The translations under genes were made by a program, and so were the position numbers. The notes beneath the pieces are model-generated. The model was not told the origin of the DNA and searched no databases. It was given only the letters and a program-made list of their open reading frames with translations. 64,000 bases of DNA from Eremophila alpestris peregrina (Eukaryota > Chordata > Aves > Passeriformes > Alaudidae), in NCBI GenBank assembly GCA_009792885.1, contig WMCF01000007.1, positions 4,442,500 through 4,506,499 of the forward strand, read 5' to 3'. Shown here piece after piece: positions 54,771-64,000 of this stretch. Every line of letters begins with the position of its first letter. Position 1 is the first letter of the stretch.

Positions 54771-57234
54771 GCCGCAGGTCATGGAGAAGGCGCTGGAAAT
54801 GGCCGAAGGCATCCAAGTGACCAACGCGCCTGTCCACACCACGAGAGACGAACTGGTTGCCAAGGTGAAGAAAAGAGGCATATCAAGTAGCAATGGTTAG
54901 CAGATCATAGCTGTGACAATACATAGGAGTCTAGAAAATGCTTGTTTCTAAATGTTCTCGGTTTGCCTCGGGCTTAGAAAGTAGTCAAAATAATTTACTT
55001 TTAAAACTCCCGTTGATAGTTTCCTCTCTCTGTGCTATTCTTTTTCTAATATAATGTCTCTAAAACTGACATAATGTGTACGTAGTCCTTTGGTAGACCC
55101 GTTGTTTTGAATCTGTACAACTAGTGCACTTTAATCTGATAACTTGTGTGTTGTGATATGGGCTGCTGTGCTCCAGCTTAAATACGTTCTTGTTACTTTG
55201 CCTTTGTTGGCAGTCAGGTATTGTTGCTGTGTTTCTTAAAGTAATTCTCAGACTAATGTTTTAAAGATGTTTAGTGATATTAATCGACAAAATATACTTC
55301 TTTTATTTTTAGGGCAGATAGCCCGTTTAATGTATGTCGACCAGTTTTGGTTTGGACTTCAAGAATAGACATACATGCTTGCCTGTGCGTCCAAACCAAC
55401 ATCTAAAATCTCACATGAGTATTTTCTGGATTTTGTAAAAAAAACCCCAAAATTCTGAAATAGTAGGTTAATACTTGAAATGACAGTTCAAGGTGTATTG
55501 CTAATATATACCCTTTAAATTCACAGAGAATATTGCTAGAAGGTTTTAGATTATTTCTTTCTACATGGGTATTTCATAGTGCAGAAATCAAAGAGGATCA
55601 CATATTTTACCTGTTTTGCAGAAGGGGTAGAGGAGCCCTGCAAGAGACAAGCTCTTGAGAAAAGCAGAGACTCTAAGGATGCTGGAAAGGATGTGAAAAC
55701 AACCAAGGCAGAAGGAGTGAAAGAAACAGAGAGCACCTTGCCCAAAAAGCAGGAAAAAGATACTAGCAAAGATCCAGAAACTTCCCAGTCAACTTGCAGT
55801 TCAGATCAAGAAATGGTCGTAGTCTCAGATATACTAACAGAAGGAAAACCTGCTAATTCTGAAGGTACTGCTGAGCAAAAGCCACCTTCGTCTGAAAAAG
55901 AGCCAGGAAAGAAGCCTTGTGTGAGCCCACCTAAGGAAAGCAAGTGTGAAAATGTGCCATCACCTGAAAAGAAAACAACAGTAAGTGATGCAGCACTGGC
56001 TGCTGAGAGCACCCCTCAGCCAGATGCGGTGGTGGCAGCTCTTCCACCAGCTGCCAAGAGCGCCCCACAGGCGGCAGCAGCAGCGGCGGCAGTGCCATCC
56101 ACCTCCAAGAGCACCCCACAGGCAGCAGCAGCAGCGGTGCCAGCAGCCACCAAGAGCACCCCACAGGCAACAGCGGTGGCAGCAGCAGTGCCAGCAGCCA
56201 CCAAGAACACACCACAGGCAGCAGCGGTGGCAGCAGCAGTGCCAGTGACTGCCAAGAGCACCCCACAAGCAGCAGCAGTGGCAGCAGCAGTGCCACCAGC
56301 TTCCAAGAGCAGCCCACAGGTGCCAGCAGTGCCACCAACCACCAAGAGCACCCCCCAAACAAGTGCTGCGTTGCTGTCTTCCAAAACGCAAGCGAATGCC
56401 CCAGCATTAGTGTCCAAGAGCGGTGCTCAGGTGGGCGCCTCGCTGCTTCTGGCCCCCAAGAGCGGTGCTCAGGTGGGCACCTCGCTGCTGCTGGCCTCCA
56501 AGGGCCCGGCTAAGGTGGGCTCCCCGCTGCTGGCCTCCAAGAGCAGCGCGGAGGTGGCCGCCTCGCTGCTGGCCGCTCGGAGCGGCGCACAGCCAGGCTC
56601 CTCACTGCTGGCCTCCAAGAGCAGCGCTCAGGTGGCGGCTTCGCTGCTGGCTGCTCGGAGCGGGGCTCAGCAAGGGCCCTCCCGGGGCGGGGCTCAGGCA
56701 GGCGCTTCCCTGCCCGCCTCCAAGGGCGGCTCGCAGGCAGGAGAGAGCCCCGTGAAGGCTCTGTGCAAACCGCTCACCAGCGAGGATGCAAAGGAGAGAC
56801 AACCTTTCTTCAACAGACTCTACAAAGCTGTAGCCTGGAAACTGGTTGCTGTTGGAGGCTTCAGTCCTAACGTAAATCATGCAGAACTTCTAAATTCGTC
56901 TATCCAGTCTGTAAAAGCTACGTTAGATGTTGCTTTTGTTCCCCTGAAGGAACTTGCAGACTTGCCTCAAAATAAAAGCTCTCTAGAAAATATAGTTTGT
57001 GAACTGAGGTGCAAGTCTGTCTACTTGGGTACTGGCTGTGGTAAAAGTATGGAAAATGCCAAAGCAGTGGCTTCGAGAGAAGCTTTGAAATTATTCCTCA
57101 AGAAGAAAGTTATTGTGAAGATATGTAAAAGAAAATACAAAGGTAGCGAAATTGAAGATTTGGTGCTTCTGGATGAAGAGTCAAAACCTTCAAATTTGCC
57201 TCCAGCTTTAAGAAATCCTCGTGAGATCTTGTAG
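54446..57234 (+). CDS. CDKN2AIP: CDKN2A-interacting protein (CARF), three coding exons
   Basis: A nuclear protein that binds ARF, p53 and MDM2 and, through its N-terminal XTBD domain, the exonuclease XRN2. Exons are 54446-54669, 54765-54895 and 55622-57234; introns are 95 and 726 bases with GT...AG ends (CCG|GTGAGT, TCAG|GTAC, ATG|GTTAGC, TTTGCAG|AAG). Joined, they give 655 residues, against about 580 in human. The XTBD is about residues 16-122 (exons 1-2, including HHWRYRREFLLRN and VFLGCRYPPQVMEKA). Exon 3 opens with EGVEEPCKR as in human, then a charged Lys/Glu linker, an Ala/Pro repeat (about 245-365), a Ser/Ala-rich repeat (about 380-490), and the conserved C-terminus PFFNRLYKAVAWKLVAVGGF. 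The dsRNA-binding-like segment is at about 545-615 (IVCELRCKSVYLGTGCGKS...ASREALKLFLKKK), and the end is IEDLVLLDEES. The ATG has G at -3 and +4. Codons in exon 1 are GC-rich because of the CpG island. The C-terminal half is near-identical to the human family member as I recall it, so the call is firm. Confidence 0.97.
55999..56385 (+). repeat. In-frame coding minisatellite, 51-base unit (Ala/Pro rich)
   Basis: Seven to eight head-to-tail copies of a 17-codon unit of the type KSTPQAAAVAAAVPAAT, with shorter 15- and 13-codon variants. All length changes are multiples of three, so the CDKN2AIP frame is kept. Human CDKN2AIP has a Ser/Thr-rich region here without this Ala-rich array (from memory). 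The GCN-rich composition leaves several antisense frames open by chance. Confidence 0.9.
56405..56755 (+). repeat. Second in-frame coding repeat (SKSGAQVGASLLLA type)
   Basis: About nine to ten copies of a 13-15 codon unit with core K/R-S-G/S-A-Q-V-x-A-S-L-L-L-A. It corresponds to the Ser-rich SKS...SLL repeats of mammalian CDKN2AIP, but here Ser is widely replaced by Ala and Gly and the DNA is GC-richer. Confidence 0.85.
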
Positions 57235-58025
57235 GGGAGAATCACTGTTTCTACTGTGTATAGTATTTCAACACAAGGACTGAAGGTTAATTTTATACTT
57301 TGAAAATGTAGGCTTCCAGATATTTTGTATTTCTTTCTCAGTTTTGCAAGACAATGATAGTTCTTTCACTTGGTAGCAATTGTATAAAACTTGTTAGAGA
57401 TGACAAGTGCACATTTAAAGGTATTGCCTTAATATACAGCACACTAGTGTGCTGTAGTATTTGCAAAATAGTCTACCTAACTCTTCTATTTTTAATTAAA
57501 CTATTAAGGTACAATTTGCTGTTTAAAACCTGACGTTTTTGTAATTCTTGAAATTTGATGGTAGTGTGCTCAATTGTCTACCATATCTTTTCTAGGCTTA
57601 TAGAAGTGTGTACATAGGGACCATAATACTTGAATAATTGAAAGTTGTTTAAAAATTGAAATCAAAAAGTTGAATTCTCTGTTTCAGGCTTGTTGCTCAT
57701 AATGTTCACTGTTGCTCATACTAGCAAAAAAAGTAGTTGGTTGACTATTTTTATGGGATGTTTTCATAACACTTGCAATATAAGTGGCATCCTGATCCCA
57801 TTTAACACTATCAGGTTAGAGCCCATTTAATATCACACTAGCAAATTAGCAATTAGCAGTCAAGTCACAGCTATTTCGGCCACCAAAACTGTAAGCAGAT
57901 TTAATTTATATGGTGAAGTATCATTTACAGTTTTGTTTGGTATTGTTTTTTCCAAATGAACATGGATTTCTATACTAAGTATATTTTGACTGCTACTAAA
58001 ACAATAAAACCTCTGTGATAAGCTT
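57235..58025 (+). other. CDKN2AIP: CDKN2AIP 3' UTR with poly(A) signal AATAAA at 58003-58008
   Basis: AT-rich sequence directly after the TAG at 57232-57234 leads to 'aaaacaataaaacctctgtg', a canonical AATAAA followed by a GT-rich stretch. A longer form could end at ATTAAA near 59273. Confidence 0.6.
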
Positions 58026-59755
58026 TTATAGTATTTTGGTTTTGGCTACTAAATATTCCAGCCATTTCAATAACATTGCAACACCTTCAGTAAAGCTTTA
58101 CTTTGAGTGGATTCAAGGTGTAATCCCACAAGGATGAGTTGGTTTTTTTAGATATGTAGCTGAAATACTGTAAAACTTATAGAGGGGACTTGTAGAATAT
58201 CAATTTCTACTTTTGTAACACCAAGGTAAACAAAGTGAAAATGCTGCTGTCTGCTGAAGACATGGAGTGTATTGTAAAGCATTCATTCTAATCAAGCCCT
58301 TCCTTTGCTACATTTTTACTCCCTGTACAGAATAGTTTGAGGCAAAGGAAGTGGGAGATTACCTTTTATTTTCAATGTTGCTGAAATACCTGCACAACTG
58401 CATGTTTTGGTATATTGGATTATGACATGTAATTGTAAAAACATAATGTCTTCAGTGCTATTTTGAATTAATCTTGTCCTATTACAGTAGTTAGCATCAT
58501 TTAGTGGTGTCCTTATACTTGACTGACGGATCCATTGATCAAGTGCTAAAGGAATGAATAGGAATTTCTGGCATCTCAGTAGTACATATGTCCATTTCCA
58601 GTTATTTTGTAATTTTGGGGACTAAACCACAGTGGTGTTTATGCTGTACCCTGCGTGCTTTTGAATAGCTGTGGCTGTCCATTCCATAGCACCAGAAGCC
58701 TGCAAGGTGCTCGCACTTTCCTGTGGCTGGTTGAGAACTTTCTCCACCTGACCCCTGTGCTTCTGTGCCCTCAGTTGTCCTTTGCTCTAGTTAGATTTCT
58801 CAGGAGTTCCCCCTCGGCATTCCTGGAGCACCACCCGGCTCTGGGAATGCAGTGTGCTAAACTGCGTTTTAGTGCAAGAACAGGACAAGCTTCATGCTGT
58901 GCTTAGGAGCTGTGGTGTTCACGGTGGGAAGTGGGAGATCTGTTCTCAAGTCCTTACCCTGTTCAGGTAGACACACATAAGGACTGTGCTTGTGGGGCAG
59001 GAGTTGCATCCCATGCCCTCTGTAGTACAGCTTTCTCTGCTGTTAGTTTGATCATCTCCAGATCTCTGGTTCAGAGTTGCAACACTTGTTGTAATGTGAA
59101 AACCTGTGTTTCGTCTGTAACAAAGCTCTCAGTATTCACTGACCTCAAGGGGTTGTTAGGGCAATTGTGTTAAAAGGCTGAGGTGCTAGATGCCTTTTTA
59201 AAAAGACCTGACTTAGGATTACTTTTTAAAAAATTTTGAATGTTATTCCTCTTTGATGTTTGGTTGTGAATCATTAAAGAACAAGTCTGTAGCTACTCTT
59301 AATAGAAACTGAAAGCTGAAGCGTGTTACTTTTATTTCACATACTGCATGGAAAGCAGCTCAACACACGGATTCACATCCAAGTGGATAAGCACTATTTG
59401 AGTATTTGAATGAGAATTTAACATTTCATTAGCCCTAGAGGAAGAAAGAAAGAAATTGAAAGAACTGGCTGTGGCAAGAAGTGTTTGTTGAGTCCTGTCA
59501 GTTCTAAAATTGCTGTGTCTCCCCTCTAGGTACTATCCTGGTCTCTAGCGATTGGAATGCTGGTCTTTAACTGTCAGATCCCGCTGACGAGGTCCAGGGA
59601 GTACACCTGCACTTACAGTTGTAGGTGTGCAGAGTTGTCTCAGGGGGACAAAGCAAACAAATCAACCGAAAGGAAAACTGACCCCGTTTTTTCTATGGAA
59701 GTACAGGAAATCACAGCCATCAGAAGGTGACTCCCGTTTCTTCTGGGGACTGCTA
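58026..59755. other. Spacer between CDKN2AIP and the second CpG island
   Basis: No coding segment recognised. It may include an extended CDKN2AIP 3' UTR. An ATTAAA lies near 59273. Confidence 0.4.
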
Positions 59756-59965
59756 GCGCAGCCTGAAGACGTACGGCAGGTCCTTGCGGACGGCCGCCCG
59801 CTAGCTCTGTCAGCAGCTGCCGGGTGGGCTCCCGTGCGGAGGGTGTCTCCCGTCGCTCCGTGTTGCAGCCTGCGGGCAGGGGCGGCCTCGGCGGAGCGGC
59901 CTCAGCAGTGGCCACAAGGCGGGGCTGGCGCTCCCGCCCGGCCCGGGGCGGGGCCGAGGCGCTGC

Positions 59966-59973
59966 ATTTGCAT
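59966..59973 (+). promoter_or_regulatory. Octamer ATTTGCAT (distal sequence element of RMRP)
   Basis: A perfect OCT1 octamer lies 220-227 bases before the inferred RMRP start, which is the usual place of the DSE in vertebrate Pol III type 3 genes (U6, 7SK, H1, MRP). GC boxes ('ggggcggggcc') lie immediately upstream. Confidence 0.8.
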
Positions 59974-60123
59974 AGCGAGTTCCCGGCGCCGCTCCGTCGC
60001 TCCGCGGCCGCTTTCCGTGGCTTCCCGGGGCCGTGGCGCCCCTCGGGGGCAGCTGTGGGCCATCTGGCCGCCCTGCTTCGCCTGCGGAGACCAGCAGGGA
60101 GGCAAACGCAGTGGAAACATGTA

Positions 60124-60144
60124 CTCACCCTATCCTAGAAGTTG
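60124..60144 (+). promoter_or_regulatory. Proximal sequence element (PSE) of RMRP
   Basis: The sequence begins CTCACCCTATCC and ends TAGAAGTTG. It matches the SNAPc-binding PSE pattern (Y-T-Y-ACC-N-TA...GAAAG) in order and spacing. It spans -69 to -49 from the inferred start and ends about 16 bases before the TATA box, the spacing that specifies Pol III rather than Pol II. Confidence 0.82.
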
Positions 60145-60159
60145 TCCTGTATGCCGGGG

Positions 60160-60167
60160 TTTATATA
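60160..60167 (+). promoter_or_regulatory. TATA box of RMRP (TTTATATA)
   Basis: A perfect TTTATATA inside an otherwise GC-rich island, 26-33 bases before the inferred start. It is identical to the U6 TATA core and at the same distance from the PSE. Confidence 0.85.
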
Positions 60168-60192
60168 GCCTCATCCGGGCGGAAGGGATGCC

Positions 60193-60464
60193 GGGATGTT
60201 CTGAAGACCTGCTCGCTAGGCTACGCACGGAGGACTTTAGTTCCTCATGGGCTTCGCGCCCGCCTAGGGGAAAGTCCCCGGACCGCCGGCAGAGAGTGCC
60301 GGGCGCTGCCGCGCCCCCGCCCGCCGCCGCCTCACGGAACCTCCGCCGAGACGCCCGCGGGCCGAGCGGGTGAGTGCGGGGCGGGCTCTCGTCACGGCCA
60401 CAGACACGCAGGTAGCGCGGCAGCCGCGCTAACAGAACGGGGCTCACTCTCAGGCCATCCTCTT
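60193..60464 (+). ncRNA. RMRP: RNase MRP RNA
   Basis: This is the catalytic RNA of RNase MRP, a nucleolar ribonucleoprotein related to RNase P that cuts the first internal spacer of pre-rRNA. The 5' end (GTTCTGAAGACCTG, then CTAGGCTACGCAC, GAGGACT and GTTCCTC) follows human RMRP in order. The conserved core at 60261-60300 contains GGGGAAAGTCCCCGGACC and GGCAGAGAGTGCC, the CR-I/P4 region of MRP rather than P RNA. The 3' part has GAGCGG, a GC-rich loop, CGTCA, ACGCAGGTAGCG and finally ACGGGGCTCACTCTCAG, the pairing partner of the 5' core. Length is about 272 bases, against 268 in human. The middle (about 60301-60370) is diverged and GC-rich, as is usual for this domain. A complete octamer-PSE-TATA promoter precedes it and an oligo-T terminator follows, so it is probably functional. 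The exact first base is set by alignment and TATA distance and may be off by a few bases. Confidence 0.94.
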
Positions 60465-60466
60465 TT
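60463..60466 (+). terminator. Pol III terminator (TTTT) of RMRP
   Basis: The run 'tcctcttttgcc' gives four T residues about 11 bases after the conserved CTCACTCTCAG block, matching where human RMRP ends. Confidence 0.8.
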
Positions 60467-60490
60467 GCCGGGCGGGGGCTCCGCAGCGGC

Positions 60491-62718
60491 ACATCCTACG
60501 TGACACCTCACGGCTGGGTGGGTGTCTGAGCGTCGGCACAAACGCTGACACAGCACCGACTACAAACCACACTCTTCCAACACAGCCACTTCCCCAGGCT
60601 GTGCTGTGCGGGGCGTACCTACCCGCGGGATCCCCTGCTCCACCTTCTCTGCAGATAAGGCCCAGTGCGTGCCACCAGTGTTATTTGCCCACTTTAATTA
60701 GATTCGCATGTTTAAACTCCCAGGTACTAACTATGCAAGATGCTGTTACCCTGCTGATAAACTAAATTAATTTCATAGGCAGTGCCACTCTTTCCTCTAG
60801 TGTGTCAGGCAAACAGCAAGCACATCATTATGCTCGACTGTGGAATGAAGCCCTCTGCTGCTCTACAGTCATGTCTGGGTATGAAACACGATAGAAGAGC
60901 ACTGGCAGAGATCCCCCAAATGACATAAAATTCGGGCATCTCAGACCCAAAATAAATGGTTTATTACCCAAATTATCTTTGCTACTTTATCCTAAAAGCT
61001 GCCAAGTGGCCCAGAGACACTGCTGCCTTCTGGTTCCTTCTGTCTTGGTATTTCTGAAGTTCCTGTGGCAAGTCCAGGTCTGCTAAACAGCGTCTTTCTC
61101 TTTGGTTGAGCCTCAGATATGTGGCCTATATGCAGTCACAGTACAGTTTGCAAACCCTGTTAGTTTCCAACACGTGCTGTTCCACTTCCAGCAATGTCTT
61201 CTGGTGACCTCTTTCCAGCCATGCCAGAGCCCACCCTAGGCAGAGGAGACCAGTGTGCAGAGCAGGGAGCACCTCTGCAGAACTTGTGGTGGCAGCTCTG
61301 ACTGCCTCACATGAGAGCCCTGAAGGGGTGTGCAAGGGGCTCAGAAACCACCTGGCTTGAGCTGTTATTTTGGTGGCTGTCTCAGCCACTTGAACTACTC
61401 GGGTGTCTTCCTTCTCTCCTGTGATCCTGCATGGGATCACCTATATGTATGTGGGGGGAAAAGAGAGTTCAAATTAAAACTCTATCGAAGAACCCATCCC
61501 CAAAGAAACAACTAAACTGGGGCACAGCTCTATGAAGTCCTGTTTTTTTGGCTGAGAAACTGATGAAATCTCAGTGTCCCAGTTTCATCTACTAAAAGGA
61601 TATATCTAAAGCTCTATGAAGCACCTGCTGTACAGGGTTGAAGACCACAGACAAGCTTGTGGAGACAAGGTGAAGCTTGTGCAGTGACTGATGTGTGTCT
61701 GTTTTCCTTTTTTGGCCCTAAAATTGCACTATGGCACCTTAATGATTTGAACTGGTTCTGTGCATGTGTGAACAAAATGGTCTCACTTGTGGGTTATGGT
61801 AAACATTGATCTTCAAATTTGTTAGTAGGAGAGAATCCATCAAACATTAATCTTCTCTTGCCTATAGGTTAAACTAAGCTGACATGACAGGGTCTAGTGG
61901 TCCAGAGACTGAAGGAAAAAAGCACACATTGAAAAAATTTTGAGGCTGTCTTTCTCTTTCACTGGGCAAATAAGCCCCCAAGCTTGTAAGCTGCAAAATA
62001 CAGAGAAAATAAAAGCAATATCTGTATTTTTAAAGCTTTGCTTTCGGCTAGATGTTAATTTTTGCAATGTTTTTTGCACAGTGTATAATATGCCATGCCT
62101 TTGTTCAGGTAACAATTAACTTGTGTTTATGTATGTGCCTTTTAGATAGTTCTGTTAGTTGCCACTGCCACAGCAAAGGTACTGCTATTAGGTAGGTTAA
62201 GCATTTTTAAGAAAATTCTGTCATTAAATCTGCTGTCAGGATGCATCAATTTTTAGTCTGATTAATTACCACTCATTCACAGATGAGCATTTAGGAAAAC
62301 AGGTTTTATATTGATACCTGGTAACAGTTTTATGTATGTTATAGGCTAATTATGAAAATGGTGCATGATAATTTCTGAGCACTATTACCTGTTCCTAAGG
62401 TAATGGAAGATTGAGTTACAGTGGTTACCAGCTATGCATTTTCCTCCTCTAGTAACATTCCTGCAACTAAAAAAGCATTGTTCAGCTCCAACATCTGAGC
62501 CTGCAGCCCTTTAAAGTTTTCATTGCCACTGCTACTCAAGTAACAGTTACTTAAGTAACTATTAAGCCCAAGAGGGCTGCAAAAGGACTTTGTCTCAATA
62601 TGAATGTAGAGGTTAATCACATTGGGCAAAAGATATTTTGTCACTAGTAAGAAAACTGATCTAACCAATGGATTTACTAAACACTCTGATGTTTTACATT
62701 GTACGTTTCAAATCCTCT
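60491..62718. other. Intergenic, no gene recognised
   Basis: Ordinary mixed-composition DNA. No exon of ING2, the expected next gene, was found. It contains a hairpin-forming stretch at 62502-62581 (listed separately). Confidence 0.5.
62502..62581. repeat. 80-base imperfect hairpin
   Basis: The outer arms 'tgcagccct' (62502-62510) and 'agggctgca' (62573-62581) are exact complements. An inner stem pairs 'actcaagtaa' (62534-62543) with 'ttacttaagt' (62548-62557) with one mismatch. The arms between them pair only weakly. Confidence 0.6.
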
Positions 62719-63103
62719 GGTGTCTATCCTGGAGAAGAGACAGCTAAGAGAGGATCTTATCAATGTCTCTAAGTATCTAAAGGAAGGGTGTCAAGAGGAT
62801 GGAGCCAGGCTCTTGTAGGTGGTACCAAGAAATAGGACAAGAGCCAACATGCAGAAATAGGTAAATAGGAAGTTCCATCAGAATACAAGGAAGAACTTCT
62901 TTGCTGTGCAGGTAACCAAACACTGGAATAGATTGCCCAGAGAAGTTGTGGAGTCTCCATCTCTAAAAGAGGTTCAAAAGCTGTCTGGACACAACCTGTG
63001 CAATGTGCTCTCAAGGACACAGCCTGAGCAGGGAAATTGGACCAAATGACTCACTGTGGTCCCTTCCAGCTTCACCTATTCTGTTATTCTGTGATTTTAA
63101 CTG
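62719..63103 (+). mobile_element. CR1 LINE 3'-end copy
   Basis: The sense-strand CR1 tail starts at 'ctatcctggagaagagacagctaagagagg' and has 'ggaagaacttctttgctgtgcaggtaaccaaacactggaatagattgcccagag' in the middle. It closes with 'ggtcccttccagcttcacctattctgttattctgtgat'. It is 5'-truncated and non-coding. Confidence 0.92.
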
Positions 63104-64000
63104 CAGCTAAGTTCTATGTTCAGTCAGATGCTGCCTATGTTTTGACAGCAGTCTTCCAGCCTAAAGCATCCTTTAGTTTGGAGCACATGCCACATTTGTC
63201 ATTATTTTGGGGAAGAGGATGTTTGAGAGGTAGGAATCTATTAATCTTGTTTAACCATTAATTTTTCTCACTATTACAACTGAATAATGAAGCAAATGTA
63301 AACTGTTCTTGGGGGAAAAAACCCTGTACACTGGTCATATCCTAGTAGTAAAGGCTAATACTACTTTTGGTAACTTTGAGTAAGTGATGGCACTGAAAAA
63401 TTTGCTTAGCAGAAGTACTGCTAGAAAACCCCTAATGTGGGTGATTTGGTACTACAGGGTTATTTTGAAGATATGAAATTACTCTCTGGTGCTATTTGTG
63501 GTGACTTTTCAGTTGCACTAGAAATTAATTTTTATTAAGATAAGCAGATTCCAAAGGAGAAAAAAATCCACACTAGGTGGGAAATAAAATGAGGCTTCCT
63601 CCTGTTTGATGGAGAGTTTTAATGACGTATGCCAAAACTCTGTCCAAGTTTTCAGGGGAACTCTGAAATTCATAAATGGTAATCATACGCATGTAATTAG
63701 CCCATTTTCACATACAGAGAGGAATTCATTTCACTGACATTGTGACAAGAGACCTGGGCTCCCTTTACAGTCAATGGAGACATTTTTAGAGCACGACCTA
63801 TTTATACTAAGATTCTCTCTCATTCCACATATTTAGCTGAATGACTCCCACCTTTATTTCCTGAGCTGGAAAGAAAAACTAACATCTGCATATGGGAAGT
63901 ATTATGAATGTCTTATACTATCACCCACTGAAACTCTCTGCAGGGCACTGCCCACCCTCATTTCCTAATCTTGATTACAAAGTTGTATTTGTGTATTCTT
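63104..64000. other. Intergenic, no gene recognised
   Basis: AT-rich DNA with no recognised coding segment or repeat up to the window end. Confidence 0.5.

Larger units (their letters stand above)
59760..60490 (+). promoter_or_regulatory. CpG island containing the RMRP promoter and gene
   Basis: GC-rich and CpG-rich, sharply bounded on both sides by AT-rich DNA. It contains GC boxes around 59930-59957 directly beside an octamer. All long reading frames across it (59627-60503, both strands) look like GC-driven artefacts, with no recognisable domain. Confidence 0.75.

Noticed and set aside
54216..54893. 225-codon antisense frame over the CDKN2AIP CpG island
   Set aside because: It is a GC-driven shadow of exon 1 and exon 2, with Pro/Arg/Ala-rich low-complexity content.
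55931..56417. Antisense frames of 130-160 codons opposite CDKN2AIP exon 3
   Set aside because: They arise because the sense strand is a GCN/CCN-rich minisatellite. The predicted peptides are repetitive Leu/Ala/Cys/Trp strings with no family.
59966..60167. Octamer plus TATA read as a replication-dependent histone (H2B-type) promoter
   Set aside because: The 190-base spacing, the PSE match and the RMRP sequence downstream fit a Pol III type 3 promoter; no histone frame follows.
60360..60380. Splice-donor-like 'gcgggtgagtgcgg' suggesting a 5' UTR exon of ING2
   Set aside because: It lies inside the RNase MRP RNA, where this GC-rich segment aligns with the human RNA. No downstream ING2 exon was found in the window.
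59627..60503. Long reading frames (up to 248 codons) across the second CpG island on both strands
   Set aside because: They overlap the RMRP promoter and RNA, have no recognisable domain, are rich in Arg/Pro/Ala/Gly as expected from GC-rich DNA, and are open in several frames at once.

Overview
The window reads as avian nuclear DNA. It is AT-rich and gene-poor, with sparse 5'-truncated CR1 LINEs as the main interspersed repeats (3' ends of the type 'ttctatgattctatga' or 'tctgtgattctg'), CpG-island promoters, and vertebrate genes with introns. Gene content (a claudin-22/24 family gene, then CDKN2AIP) matches the human 4q35.1 block WWC2 - CLDN22/CLDN24 - CDKN2AIP - ING2. I cannot name the species.

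Layout. 1-1240: probably the last 3' UTR of the gene to the left (WWC2 by synteny; inference only). 4130-4687 (-): a decayed claudin copy with in-frame stops. 5904-6557 (-): an intact single-exon CLDN22-like gene. 6.7-53 kb: a long intergenic region without recognisable exons, holding two long CR1 copies (30.88-32.29 kb + and 42.33-44.01 kb -), several short CR1 remnants, simple repeats and a few inverted repeats. 52.98-54.13 kb: a possible solo LTR followed by a CR1 3' end. 54446-57234 (+): CDKN2AIP in three coding exons (655 codons), with a CpG-island promoter and an expanded Ala/Pro/Ser repeat in exon 3. 59.76-60.49 kb: a second CpG island.

The main finding is in that second island. It contains no convincing protein gene, but it does contain the RNA of RNase MRP (RMRP, about 60193-60464, +) with a textbook Pol III type 3 promoter: octamer DSE near -225, PSE at -69 to -49, TATA near -30, and an oligo-T terminator. 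Human RMRP lies at 9p13, not beside CDKN2AIP, so this is either the bird's RMRP locus in a different place or an extra copy. Its neighbour CDKN2AIP belongs to the XRN2-binding (XTBD) family, and both RNase MRP and XRN2 act on ITS1 of pre-rRNA, which makes the adjacency worth checking.

60.5-64 kb contains one further CR1 3' end (62.72-63.10 kb) and no recognised exon. ING2, expected next by synteny, was not found in the window.
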